Of a stretch of 64,000 bases of DNA, positions 50,897-59,703 are shown piece by piece. The DNA lies in the NCBI GenBank assembly GCA_016713025.1, contig JADJPZ010000004.1:434001-498000 (forward strand), in the 5' to 3' direction. The position numbers and the translations under genes are program-made. This DNA is from Saprospiraceae bacterium. Lineage in GTDB: Bacteria > Bacteroidota > Bacteroidia > Chitinophagales > Saprospiraceae. A model generated the notes under the pieces. That model was not told where the DNA came from, did not search any database, and was given only the letters and a program-made list of their open reading frames with translations. How positions within the stretch are numbered: position 1 is the stretch's first letter; each line of letters opens with the position of its first letter.

Positions 50897-52245
50897 CCAT
50901 GACACAAGTCATAAAGACACTATATAAACACTTGTACATCCAACCCCGTTTTTTTTATGCAGGGATAGCTGTGGTTTTTGTTTTTATAGTTTCTTTTTTT
51001 ATTCCGTTATTATTTGTCCCGGCTCAAATTATGCTGCTTTTGTTGGTGCTATTTTTTATTTTTGATACCATATTGCTGTTCAGGTCTGAAAAAGGAGTAG
51101 AAGCGCAAAGAATTTTATCTGACAGATTTTCAAATGGCACTCAAAATACCATTGAGCTAAAAATTACAAATCATTACGGTTTCAGAATAAGTACGGAAAT
51201 CATTGATGAACTGCCGCCGGAGTTTCAGGTGAGAGATTTTGAGATCAGAAGCGCTGTTGCTGCCGGTAGTACAGAGATCTATGTCTATCAGCTGCGCCCG
51301 ACATTCAGAGGGCTGATAGATTTTGGAGATGTTCATATTTATGCTGCTTCCCCATTGTCCTTAGTAAAACGCAGGTATAGCATTGATCTGAAAAAAGAAG
51401 TGGCAGTTTATCCATCCGTAGTTGACCTTCGCAAATTTGAGCTTATGGCATTTTCCAATAAAATATTTCAGCATGGATTAAAAAAGATCAGGAAGCTTGG
51501 CCATACTATGGAGTTTGAAAAGATCAAAGAGTACGTGCCGGGAGATGACTTCAGGACAGTCAACTGGAAGGCCACAGCCAAGAGCAACAAACTAATGGTC
51601 AATCAATATCAGGATGAACGATCCCAGTCAGTCTATTGTATTATCGATAAAGGCCGGGTGATGAAAATGCCATTTGACGGGTTGAGTCTGCTGGATTATG
51701 CGATCAATACCACTATCATCCTGTCCAATGTTGTGCTAAGGAAACAGGATTATGCAGGATTCTTTTCATTTTCCAAAAGAGTGGACAACAGGGTAGTTGC
51801 TGACAAAAAAGCCACCCAAAAGGAACGAATCATGGAAGCACTGTACAATGTAAAAACGGATTTTTTTGAATCAGATTATGGCAGACTCTATGCTGACATC
51901 AAAAAAAACATCACACACCGCAGCCTTTTGTTTCTGTTTACTAATTTTGAAACGCTGGATGGTCTCAGCCGACAACTGCCTTACCTCAAAGCTATTTCCA
52001 AAAATCATCTGCTGATCATCATTTTTTTTCAAAATACTGAATTGGAGCAATTGGCGGATGTTGTGGCAGACACAGAAGCCAAACTTTATGATAAAGTCAT
52101 CGCTGAAAAGTTTTTATTTGAGAAAAAGCTGATTGTGCAGGAGCTAAAAAAATATGGTATCACGTGTATACTCACGAAGCCTCAAAATCTGACAGTAGAT
52201 GCCCTCAATAAGTATCTTGAGATCAAGGCCAGGAATATGATATGA
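50893..52245 (+). CDS. DUF58 domain protein
   Basis: This 450-residue protein has two N-terminal transmembrane helices (FFYAGIAVVFVFIVSFFIPL; IMLLLLVLFFIFDTILLF), a beta-sandwich region (NTIELKITNHYGFRISTEII), then the DUF58 signature KEYVPGDDFRTVNWKATAKS and a von Willebrand A-like segment (SVYCIIDKGRVM). DUF58 proteins nearly always pair with MoxR ATPases, as here (ATGA overlap). The signature is complete. It closes the five-gene operon; downstream DNA is a purine-rich tract. Confidence 0.9.
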   Translation: MTMTQVIKTLYKHLYIQPRFFYAGIAVVFVFIVSFFIPLLFVPAQIMLLLLVLFFIFDTILLFRSEKGVEAQRILSDRFSNGTQNTIELKITNHYGFRISTEIIDELPPEFQVRDFEIRSAVAAGSTEIYVYQLRPTFRGLIDFGDVHIYAASPLSLVKRRYSIDLKKEVAVYPSVVDLRKFELMAFSNKIFQHGLKKIRKLGHTMEFEKIKEYVPGDDFRTVNWKATAKSNKLMVNQYQDERSQSVYCIIDKGRVMKMPFDGLSLLDYAINTTIILSNVVLRKQDYAGFFSFSKRVDNRVVADKKATQKERIMEALYNVKTDFFESDYGRLYADIKKNITHRSLLFLFTNFETLDGLSRQLPYLKAISKNHLLIIIFFQNTELEQLADVVADTEAKLYDKVIAEKFLFEKKLIVQELKKYGITCILTKPQNLTVDALNKYLEIKARNMI

Positions 52246-52251
52246 TTTTAA

Positions 52252-52375
52252 GTAAGGAACGAGGAGAAAGGAATTTGGAACGTGGAGAAAGGAAAAAGGA
52301 GAAAGGAAAAGGGAGAAAGGAAAAAGGAGAATGGATCGTGGACCTTGGAAATTAGAGAACGGAAAAGGGAAAATT
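52252..52375 (+). repeat. Purine-rich low-complexity tract
   Basis: About 120 bases are almost only G and A on the plus strand, built from imperfect copies of GGAGAAAGGAAAA. It begins directly after the DUF58 stop codon. It could form triplex DNA or be a relic of slippage. No gene is present. Confidence 0.8.
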
Positions 52376-52485
52376 TCGAAGACGGTGGTTGAGCACATCG
52401 GAGTGGAGCCGAAGTGAATGCAGAATTATAATGTAAGAGACTACAGAACCCGAAGCAATTATTAGTCACCCTTAAGTGTTTGGTG

Positions 52486-52493
52486 TATCTTTG
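52486..52493 (+). promoter_or_regulatory. -7 box for the DUF3299-like gene
   Basis: TATCTTTG followed by CACC is a perfect TAnnTTTG match, 52 bases before the ATG at 52545. An almost identical TATCTTTGCACCC occurs before lysA at 53194. No good TTTG was found at -33. Confidence 0.6.
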
Positions 52494-52544
52494 CACCTAA
52501 AATCTATTTTTACATCACTGCCAAAGGCACAAATTGAAAGTATA

Positions 52545-53123
52545 ATGTCATTTTACAGGAAGAGTAGCAATTGGAAAAAGTGGATTGTTTTCTCAGGCAT
52601 CATGGCTATCATTCTGTTATATTCGGGTTGTAAGTCTCAAAATGCTAAAACCGATCAGGGACCAGTTACATCTGACAAGCTTGATGAAGTCTTGGATAGT
52701 ACTGCTATTTACCTTGAAAACTTCAAAAAAGAGGGCGACGCCTACATCGTACCCTGGAATTATATGCTCAATGTAAAATTTGAAAAAAAATATAGCGACT
52801 CCTTGGGAATGGAAGTATCACTGCCTATATTTAATGATACACTCAAGGTGCTGAATGGTAAAAAAGTCATTGTTGAAGGATTTTACATACCTGTAGATGA
52901 AACCGGCGATGAAAAGATCGTCATTTTGTCCGCCTATCCTTTTGCCCAGTGCTTTTTTTGTGGTCAAGCCGGTGTAGAATCCATTGTAGATATTATCACT
53001 TCACAAAAATTGCCCAAACTCAAAGTTGATACCAAAATCAGATTCAAAGGTACTTTTAAGTTGAATAGAGATAACTTTGATTTTCTGATCTACATGCTGG
53101 AAGACGCGGAATTGATTCAATAG
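52545..53123 (+). CDS. DUF3299-like lipoprotein
   Basis: This 192-residue lipoprotein has a lipobox LYSGC. The body contains an OB-fold-like domain with KKVIVEGFYIPVDETGDEKI and YPFAQCFFCGQAGVESIVDI, where the CFFC pair suggests a metal or disulfide site; this is the pattern of DUF3299 proteins. Function is unknown, possibly linked to metal handling in the envelope. The start MSFYRKSSNWKKW at 52545 is chosen because it gives a proper lipoprotein leader; the longer frame upstream overlaps the promoter box. Confidence 0.72.
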   Translation: MSFYRKSSNWKKWIVFSGIMAIILLYSGCKSQNAKTDQGPVTSDKLDEVLDSTAIYLENFKKEGDAYIVPWNYMLNVKFEKKYSDSLGMEVSLPIFNDTLKVLNGKKVIVEGFYIPVDETGDEKIVILSAYPFAQCFFCGQAGVESIVDIITSQKLPKLKVDTKIRFKGTFKLNRDNFDFLIYMLEDAELIQ

Positions 53124-53193
53124 CATTATCACTACATTAACAAAAAAGGAGACACAGACAGTAGAATTCCCTTCCTTTCTTTGGAAAACTGCT

Positions 53194-53201
53194 TATCTTT
53201 G
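53194..53201 (+). promoter_or_regulatory. -7 box for lysA
   Basis: TATCTTTG, followed by CACCC, is a perfect TAnnTTTG match 23 bases before the ATG of lysA. It is the second near-identical copy of the TATCTTTGCACC element in 700 bp. Confidence 0.6.
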
Positions 53202-53223
53202 CACCCTTAAATAAGAATCAATA

Positions 53224-54552
53224 ATGTATATCGAAAACAACAGATACGTGCTTGATGGAGGATTGGATCCTTTGGAACTGGCAAAAAAATACGATTGCCC
53301 GCTGTATATTTACGAAACAGCCACTATGAAAAGGCAGTATGACAGACTTGTAAATGCTTTTGATCTCAAAAAGTTAAAAATCAATTATGCTTGCAAAGCA
53401 CTGAATAATATATCCGTCCTGAAGTTTTTTAAATCTATAGGAGCAGGTCTTGATACAGTTTCCATTCAGGAAGTGAGAGTAGGGCTAATGGCAGGATTCA
53501 GACCTGAAGACATCATCTATACGCCCAACTGTGTATCGATTGAAGAGCTCTCGCAAGCAGTCGAAATGGGTGTCAAGATCAATGTCGACAACTTGTCCAT
53601 ATTGGAACAATTCGGTAGTTTGTACCCCGACTACCCGGTATGTATCCGTATCAATCCACACATCATGGCAGGTGGTAACAGCAAGATCAGTGTAGGACAT
53701 ATTGATTCAAAATTTGGTATTTCTTTCCATCAGACACCGCATATCCACCGCATCGTCAAGACTCACAACATGATCGTCGAAGGTATTCATATGCATACAG
53801 GAAGCGACATCATGGATATTGATGTTTTCCTTCAGGGTGCAGAGATACTTCTCAGCGTAGCAAAAGATTTCAAAGACCTTCAATATGTGGATTTTGGCAG
53901 TGGATTTAAAGTGCCGTACAAAGAAGAAGATATTGAGACCGATATCGAAGAACTTGGAGAAAAAATCGGTAATAGATTCAAACAATTTTGTTATGAATAT
54001 GGCAGAAACCTTACATTGATGTTTGAGCCGGGCAAGTTTCTGGTCAGTGAATCGGGCATATTTTTAGTCAGGGTAAATGTAGTAAAACAAACGACATCCA
54101 CTGTATTTGCAGGAGTGGATTCCGGGCTGAATCACCTGATACGTCCTATGCTGTATGACTCATATCACAAGATCGTCAATATCTCCAAAACAGAAGGCAG
54201 AACCAGAGTGTACAATGTCGTGGGATACATATGCGAAACAGATACATTTGGTGTCAACAGGAAAATGACAGAAATCAATGAAGGTGACATCCTGGCGTTC
54301 TACAATGCAGGTGCTTATTGTTTTACCATGTCATCCAACTACAATTCAAGATACCGACCTGCTGAAGTGCTGATCCACGAAGGTAAGGACTATCTCATCC
54401 GCGAGCGAGAGTCGATGGAAGACATTCTCAAAAATCAGATCAATGTAGACATTTTTGGAGAACCTAAAGCACTGCAGGCACCACCAATGGATGATATTAA
54501 AGTAAAAGAGAAAGAATATTCAGAAATCATAGCAGATAAAGAAAATAAATAG
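53224..54552 (+). CDS. lysA: Diaminopimelate decarboxylase
   Basis: LysA removes CO2 from meso-diaminopimelate to give lysine, using pyridoxal phosphate. The 442-residue protein has the PLP lysine K58 in INYACKALNN, HMHTGSDI, YVDFGSGFKVPY, the LMFEPGKFLVS motif and the active-site cysteine in GYICETDTFG, plus AGAYCFTMSSNYN. Ornithine or carboxynorspermidine decarboxylases share the fold, but the length and CETD motif favour LysA. It is followed nine bases later by a histidine phosphatase lipoprotein gene, likely the same transcript. Confidence 0.9.
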   Translation: MYIENNRYVLDGGLDPLELAKKYDCPLYIYETATMKRQYDRLVNAFDLKKLKINYACKALNNISVLKFFKSIGAGLDTVSIQEVRVGLMAGFRPEDIIYTPNCVSIEELSQAVEMGVKINVDNLSILEQFGSLYPDYPVCIRINPHIMAGGNSKISVGHIDSKFGISFHQTPHIHRIVKTHNMIVEGIHMHTGSDIMDIDVFLQGAEILLSVAKDFKDLQYVDFGSGFKVPYKEEDIETDIEELGEKIGNRFKQFCYEYGRNLTLMFEPGKFLVSESGIFLVRVNVVKQTTSTVFAGVDSGLNHLIRPMLYDSYHKIVNISKTEGRTRVYNVVGYICETDTFGVNRKMTEINEGDILAFYNAGAYCFTMSSNYNSRYRPAEVLIHEGKDYLIRERESMEDILKNQINVDIFGEPKALQAPPMDDIKVKEKEYSEIIADKENK

Positions 54553-54561
54553 CAGATTAAT

Positions 54562-55170
54562 ATGCAATTAAAAAATTTAAGTTTTGTTTTTGTCCTGGCT
54601 TTGTCGACTGCTTTTTGGGGGTGCAAGCAGGAAGCTACAGTCATCGATATCAACGGTAAAACACTGAAAGAAATTCAATCCGCCACCATCATCACTTCAG
54701 ACGGGCAGCAATTGGTATTGCCTGAAGATAGTATTTCAAAAATTTACTACCTCGTACGTCATGCTGAAAAAGATACATCTATCAAAGATGAACCACCATT
54801 GACCCCTGAAGGTATAAAAAGAGGAACAAGGATAGCAGAAATTCTCAGAGGTACCAGAGTTGATGCAATTTATTCTACCCTTACACTGAGGACCATGTTT
54901 ACGGTTGATTCATTTGCTGATATTAAAGCCATGAGCATCAAACCTTATGAAAACAAAGAACTGAAGATATTGCTTGATGATGTAAAAAAATCAACCGACT
55001 TCAACAGAATATTTATCGTAGGCCATTCCAATACCATACCGTCGATCACCAACTCTCTTGCCGGCAGACAAATATTCAACAAAGTATTTGAAGAAAACGA
55101 ATATGATAACTTTGTCATCGTTGTTGAAAAAAAATCCGGAAATACCGATGTCTATACTTTGAAGTACTGA
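54562..55170 (+). CDS. Histidine phosphatase-family lipoprotein
   Basis: This 202-residue protein has a signal peptide with a lipobox near C21 (AFWGC). A phosphoglycerate mutase-like domain follows: catalytic histidine H67 in YYLVRHAEKD, LTPEGIKRGTRIAEIL, VDAIYSTLTLRTMFT and the second histidine in FIVGHSNTIPS. It should be an extracytoplasmic phosphatase of unknown substrate. The usual RHGE motif is RHAEK here, as in SixA-like relatives. It starts nine bases after lysA. Confidence 0.85.
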   Translation: MQLKNLSFVFVLALSTAFWGCKQEATVIDINGKTLKEIQSATIITSDGQQLVLPEDSISKIYYLVRHAEKDTSIKDEPPLTPEGIKRGTRIAEILRGTRVDAIYSTLTLRTMFTVDSFADIKAMSIKPYENKELKILLDDVKKSTDFNRIFIVGHSNTIPSITNSLAGRQIFNKVFEENEYDNFVIVVEKKSGNTDVYTLKY

Positions 55171-55246
55171 TACCAAAATTAAAAAATCCTGATTCTGTCC
55201 TTCTAAGTCTCCAATTCGTCATCTTAAAAATACCAATTTAAAAATC

Positions 55247-57874
55247 GTGATTTCATCAAGATATAATCCGTCAGAAGTAGAAAACTCATGGTACGCCCAC
55301 TGGATGGATAAAAAATACTTTCATTCAGAACCTGATCATCGTGAGGCATACAGCATTGTGATTCCGCCACCCAATGTCACCGGTGTACTGCATATGGGAC
55401 ACATGCTCAACAATACTATTCAGGATATTTTGATTCGAAAAGCACGCATGGATGGTAAAAATGCGTGTTGGGTACCAGGTACAGATCACGCTTCTATTGC
55501 TACTGAAGCCAAAGTTGTAAAAATGCTACGTGATCAGGGTATCAAAAAAGGTGATCTTACCAGAGAAGAATTCCTGAAATATGCCTGGGAATGGAAAGAA
55601 AAATATGGAGGCATCATCCTCGAGCAGTTACAAAAACTGGGGGCATCCTGTGATTGGGACCGTACGGCATTCACCATGGATGAAGTCAGGTCTCAAGGTG
55701 TGTTAAAGGTATTTGTGGATCTCTACAATAATGGAAAACTCTACCGCGGCAAGAGGATGGTCAACTGGGATCCCGAAGCCAAAACCGTACTCTCCAACGA
55801 AGAAGTCATCTATGGACTGGAACAATCTAGATTATTTCATGTAAAATATCAGATAGAAGGGACCAATGATTTTCTTACTATAGCTACCACAAGGCCTGAA
55901 ACCATCATGGGCGATACCGCCATTGCTGTACATCCTGACGACCCCAGATACGCACATCTGGAAGGAAAATATGCCATAGTACCCATCATTGGCCGCGTGA
56001 TACCTATCATCAGGGATAGCTATGTGGATATGGAATTTGGTACCGGAGCACTGAAAGTCACACCGGCACACGACGTCAATGACTATGAGATTGGCAAAAG
56101 ACACGATCTGGAAGTAGTGGATGTGTTTAATGATGACGGGACAATGAGTCCTGAGGCTACAGTATACATCGGAGAAGACAGATTTGTGGTGAGGAAAAAA
56201 TTTGTAAAAGACCTGGAAGCAGCCGGTCATATCGCAAAAATAGAAGATTACCAAAACAATGTAGGAAGGTCGGAGCGTACCAGCTGTGTGGTAGAACCAC
56301 GGCTTTCATTGCAATGGTATGTGGATATGAAAGCCCTCGCAGGTCCTGCACTTGACGCAGTAATGAAAGACGAAGTAGAGTTTTTTCCAAAAAATCAGAA
56401 AAATATCTACCGCCACTGGATGGAAAATATCAGGGATTGGTGTATCTCCAGGCAACTTTGGTGGGGACACAGAATTCCTGCATATTATTATGGAGGAGAG
56501 ACATTCGTGGCAGAAACTGTTGAATCAGCATGGGCTATAGCCAAAAACAAATTTCCGGAGATCAACATCGAAGATTTAAAACAGGATGAAGACGTGCTCG
56601 ACACCTGGTTTTCATCATGGTTGTGGCCGATTACAGTTTTTGATGGATTTAATGATAGAAAGACATTAGACTATTACTATCCAACTTCTGTCCTCGTGAC
56701 CGGGTGGGATATCATTTTCCTGTGGGTAGCACGCATGATCATGGCAGGCTACGAATGGGAAAATAAAAGACCATTCAAACATGTGTATTTCACAGGAATG
56801 GTGAGAGATAAACTTCGCCGCAAAATGTCCAAATCCCTGGGCAACAGTCCTGATGCACTTCAGCTGATAGAAGATTTTGGCGCCGATGGTGTTAGATTTG
56901 GGATGATGCTTTGCTCACCTGCTGGAGGGGATTTACTATTTGACGAAAAACTTTGCGAACAAGGACGGAATTTCTGCAACAAGATATGGAATGCTCTGAG
57001 ACTTGTGGATGGATGGCAGGCTGATGAAAATATCAAAGCGTCGGCATCTGACATGCTGGCTCATGAATGGATGCAACATAAGATGAATGCCATGCTCGCC
57101 GATGTGGACAAAAACTTCAACGAATACAGGCTTTCTGAAGCGCTCATGAGCATTTACAACTTTGTTTGGAATGACTTTTGTTCCTGGTATCTGGAAATGG
57201 TCAAACCACCATATGAAGGAAAAATCGCACAGGAAACCAAAAACAATACCATTCAGATTTTCACCAAAATATGTGCGATCATGCATCCGTTTATGCCCTT
57301 CATCACAGAAGAAGTGTGGCACAAACTCTCCGATCGGAAAGAAGGTGACGACTGTATGGTATCAGCATATCCGGTATCCGGAAACTTTAACCAGCAACTC
57401 ATAGATAAAGTCGAACAGGCAAAAGACATCATCACCTCCATCAGAGACATCAGAAACAAACAAGGCATCAAAGCCAAAGACCTTCTCGATGTGTATATCA
57501 TCAGCAGTGACAGGTCAAAAAACCTGATAAATACTGCCGGTTGGGCAGACATCTGCATAAAATCTGCCAGCTTAAACCATTTAGCGCTTACAGAAGATGA
57601 TAGTATAACCGGGATCAGTTTCATAACAGGTACTGAAAAATGCATTGTTTCCTTAAAACAAGAGATAGATATACAGTCCCAAATAGAAGAAAAGAAAAAA
57701 GAACTCGAATACCAGCTTGGATTTGTAGCGTCAGTACAGAAAAAGCTTGAAAATGAACGATTTGTAAGTGGCGCTCCAAAAGATGTGGTGGACAAGGAAA
57801 GAGCCAAGCTGGCTGATGGTCAGGAAAGGATCAGGATTCTGGAAGAAGAGATTCAGCGATTGACAGGGTTGTAA
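55247..57874 (+). CDS. valS: Valine--tRNA ligase
   Basis: This 875-residue class I aminoacyl-tRNA synthetase has HMGH at residues 49-52 and KMSKS at 526-530. It carries an editing domain with ATTRPETIMGDTAIAVHP and VTPAHDVNDYEIG, and a C-terminal coiled-coil arm (EEKKKELEYQLGFVASVQKK) that is typical of ValS and separates it from IleS/LeuS. The start is a GTG at 55247 (ISSRYNPSEVENSWY); no ATG exists at the expected position. Downstream is a possible shared terminator hairpin. Confidence 0.96.
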   Translation: MISSRYNPSEVENSWYAHWMDKKYFHSEPDHREAYSIVIPPPNVTGVLHMGHMLNNTIQDILIRKARMDGKNACWVPGTDHASIATEAKVVKMLRDQGIKKGDLTREEFLKYAWEWKEKYGGIILEQLQKLGASCDWDRTAFTMDEVRSQGVLKVFVDLYNNGKLYRGKRMVNWDPEAKTVLSNEEVIYGLEQSRLFHVKYQIEGTNDFLTIATTRPETIMGDTAIAVHPDDPRYAHLEGKYAIVPIIGRVIPIIRDSYVDMEFGTGALKVTPAHDVNDYEIGKRHDLEVVDVFNDDGTMSPEATVYIGEDRFVVRKKFVKDLEAAGHIAKIEDYQNNVGRSERTSCVVEPRLSLQWYVDMKALAGPALDAVMKDEVEFFPKNQKNIYRHWMENIRDWCISRQLWWGHRIPAYYYGGETFVAETVESAWAIAKNKFPEINIEDLKQDEDVLDTWFSSWLWPITVFDGFNDRKTLDYYYPTSVLVTGWDIIFLWVARMIMAGYEWENKRPFKHVYFTGMVRDKLRRKMSKSLGNSPDALQLIEDFGADGVRFGMMLCSPAGGDLLFDEKLCEQGRNFCNKIWNALRLVDGWQADENIKASASDMLAHEWMQHKMNAMLADVDKNFNEYRLSEALMSIYNFVWNDFCSWYLEMVKPPYEGKIAQETKNNTIQIFTKICAIMHPFMPFITEEVWHKLSDRKEGDDCMVSAYPVSGNFNQQLIDKVEQAKDIITSIRDIRNKQGIKAKDLLDVYIISSDRSKNLINTAGWADICIKSASLNHLALTEDDSITGISFITGTEKCIVSLKQEIDIQSQIEEKKKELEYQLGFVASVQKKLENERFVSGAPKDVVDKERAKLADGQERIRILEEEIQRLTGL

Positions 57875-57928
57875 GCAAAGGAACAGCAATTTCTATTCAA
57901 GCTTCTGGAAGTGACTGATTTATTTTGC

Positions 57929-57953
57929 GATTAGGGTATTAAAAAACCCAATC
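57929..57953. terminator. Possible bidirectional terminator between valS and the convergent gene
   Basis: GATTAGGGT (57929-57937) pairs with ACCCAATC (57946-57953), with one bulged A, and is flanked by T- and A-rich bases. It ends right at the stop codon of the minus-strand gene. Confidence 0.4.
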
Positions 57954-58442
57954 TTACTTTAATGTAAAATTCAATCCCCAGCTTTGGGCTACACTATCCA
58001 CCAGATTTTTATTAAGTTCGGCTCTTTGATACTCTTCTTTATCAACAAAAAACAAACTTCCTTGAGACTTTACAATGGTGTCACAGGAAATTCGGGTAAA
58101 AATATTCAGCTGATAGTACAGTGAATCATTATACTTTTTCCTGAAAGCATCCTTTTCTTCATATATACTCCCAAAATATTTTGGTAAAGTGACGATCTTC
58201 CACAGGTGCAGCACTTCCTGATCATTTGGAAAATTGTCAGGGGAATCCCAGCGATGTCCATTGTATAAGCTTTTTGGTATCATTTTATCATTGATACCAG
58301 GAATATTGAATTTTGCTCGTATTTCATTTGCATTCGCCCCGTAATATAGGTTGTCATCCTTCCTATTGTTACATTGCCTTAAATCAAATATTATTTTAAA
58401 AATAAAAACTATCATGACTACTGCCAATATATACTTATTCAT
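57954..58442 (-). CDS. Small membrane-anchored protein of unknown function
   Basis: This 162-residue protein has an N-terminal hydrophobic helix (YILAVVMIVFIFKIIFDL) with a cysteine at its end (RQCNN), which may be a signal anchor rather than a lipobox. The rest is a soluble domain with KFNIPGINDKMIPKSLYNGH and DSLYYQLNIFTRISCDTIVK. I do not recognise the family. It converges on valS and is divergent from the SRPBCC gene at 58688 across a 245-bp region containing a long inverted repeat. Confidence 0.6.
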   Translation of the reverse strand: MNKYILAVVMIVFIFKIIFDLRQCNNRKDDNLYYGANANEIRAKFNIPGINDKMIPKSLYNGHRWDSPDNFPNDQEVLHLWKIVTLPKYFGSIYEEKDAFRKKYNDSLYYQLNIFTRISCDTIVKSQGSLFFVDKEEYQRAELNKNLVDSVAQSWGLNFTLK

Positions 58443-58519
58443 CGTACAATATGTTTTTTAAAGTGTTTGTTACCTATCATTTTCCGACAACCTTATCGTA
58501 AACAGAAAATATTGTGCGA

Positions 58520-58571
58520 AAAATTTAAATCACAAGATATTATTTTTCAAATAATTGTGATTTAAAATTTT
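58520..58571. promoter_or_regulatory. Long inverted repeat between divergent genes
   Basis: AAAATTTAAATCACAA (58520-58535) and TTGTGATTTAAAATTTT (58555-58571) are inverted repeats differing by one inserted T, with a 19-base spacer. It sits midway between two divergent genes and could be an operator or an RNA hairpin. Confidence 0.45.
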
Positions 58572-58687
58572 GCAAATCATTTTCTGCTAAGTATATATGA
58601 AAACCATAATAATTTTTCACTATCATCCGACAAAAATCCAAAAATTCAATTAATTTCGTAATTCAATTCACATAAAATCAATAAAAA

Positions 58688-59146
58688 ATGATCAGAAAAG
58701 TATATCAAGTGAGCGTAAATGCACCAAAAGAAAAATGTTCCGATTTAATGTTAGGACTTTCGGACATCAGTACTTACAAGCAATGGACAGCAGTCTTCAA
58801 TCCTACCTCGAGATATGACGGGTCGTGGGAGAAAGGTAGCAAAATCAAATTTGTAGGTGTAGCAGAGAATGGAAAAAAAAGCGGTATGGTGTCGAGGATT
58901 GCTGAGCATATACCAAATGAATATGTGTCGATCGAGCACTATGGACTTTTCGAAGATGACGTGGAAATTATCGAAGGTCCACAAGTGGAAAGTTGGGCAG
59001 GTGGCCAGGAAAATTACACTTTTGAAGCCGATGGAAATGGGACCAAAATCACCGTAGAGGTTGATGTGACAGAAGACCATGAAACATGGTTTGACGAAAA
59101 TTACCCCTTTGCTTTGAAGAAGTTGAAGGAAGGAATCGAAGGCTGA
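58688..59146 (+). CDS. SRPBCC (START/Bet v1-like) domain protein
   Basis: This 152-residue protein has an SRPBCC fold: an N-terminal strand (KVYQVSVNAPKEKCSDLMLG), YKQWTAVFNPTSRYDGSWEK, beta strands with KIKFVGVAENGKKSGMVSRI, and a C-terminal helix (NYPFALKKLKEGIEG). The helix-grip fold binds hydrophobic ligands; function is unknown. It is related in fold, not operon, to the SRPBCC genes at 60.8-61.8 kb. Confidence 0.85.
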   Translation: MIRKVYQVSVNAPKEKCSDLMLGLSDISTYKQWTAVFNPTSRYDGSWEKGSKIKFVGVAENGKKSGMVSRIAEHIPNEYVSIEHYGLFEDDVEIIEGPQVESWAGGQENYTFEADGNGTKITVEVDVTEDHETWFDENYPFALKKLKEGIEG

Positions 59147-59185
59147 TACGAGTCATCATTTAGTACCGACAGAATAATCATTAAA

Positions 59186-59436
59186 TGTGACAGTGTGTGT
59201 GTAACACATTCTACAATTACTTAATCACCTCGCTACCCCTGCCTAAGTAGGCATGCAATCACATTCCCATAAAGGACGCCTCACCCAGTAACTCCTATGT
59301 TCAGCGGGCTGATCTCCCCTTTAGGGGCCGGGGGTATGTGGAGGGAAATGGCGAAAACTAATTTCATTTCGTGGCTAGCATAACAGTAATTATCTTTTTA
59401 CAAAAAAGTGCAATGTGTTACATACACTGTGACAGT
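59186..59436. repeat. Inverted-repeat segment (251 bp) with internal palindromes
   Basis: The left end GACAGTGTGTGTGTAACACA (from 59189) and the inverted right end (AATGTGTTACATACACTG, 59412 onward) match over about 20 bases with a two-base gap. Inside are TGCCTA/TAGGCA (59240-59245, 59248-59253) and CCCCT/AGGGG (59316-59320, 59323-59327). No coding sequence is present. It may be a mobile-element relic. Confidence 0.45.
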
Positions 59437-59481
59437 CATCATGCATGCATTGTGATATTATCTTTATTTTATCTTTTTTAT

Positions 59482-59641
59482 GGGTGCATTTCATTTTTTC
59501 GCCCTTTGCTCGATTTCTTAACAAGTTTCGTTTGTTCGTCGTAGCTTCCAGCTACGATGCAATATAGACAGGGATCTTGCCTGAATCGCGAAATAATAAA
59601 ATGGTGATTTTTAATGTGAAGCGAAAAAATGAAATAAACCC
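59482..59641. mobile_element. Putative MITE, 160 bp, 21-bp terminal inverted repeats with 8-bp target duplication
   Basis: The 21 bases at 59482-59502 (beginning GGGTGCATTTC) are repeated inverted at 59621-59641 with two mismatches. The octamer TTTTTTAT stands immediately outside both ends (59474-59481 and 59642-59649), as a transposition target duplication would. Inside is a strong stem TCGTAGCT/AGCTACGA (59539-59546, 59550-59557). The low complexity of the octamer is the main caution. No transposase lies nearby, so it would be non-autonomous. Confidence 0.6.
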
Positions 59642-59703
59642 TTTTTTATTGGAATTACACTGCAAATCTATCTTATTTCCTAAATGAAGGTTAATAAAAA
59701 TAT

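Larger units (their letters stand above)
59147..59703. other. Intergenic region with two inverted-repeat elements
   Basis: About 560 bp between the SRPBCC gene at 58688 and the PIN toxin. It holds the 251-bp inverted-repeat segment (59186-59436) and the 160-bp MITE-like element (59482-59641). No gene was found in it. Confidence 0.6.

Noticed and set aside
53224..54552. Carboxynorspermidine decarboxylase as an alternative to LysA
   Set aside because: Length of 442 residues and the CETD active-site motif fit diaminopimelate decarboxylase better, and no norspermidine dehydrogenase gene is adjacent.
57253..57807. 184-codon minus-strand open frame within valS
   Set aside because: It lies wholly antisense to conserved ValS sequence and has serine/phenylalanine-rich composition typical of shadow frames.
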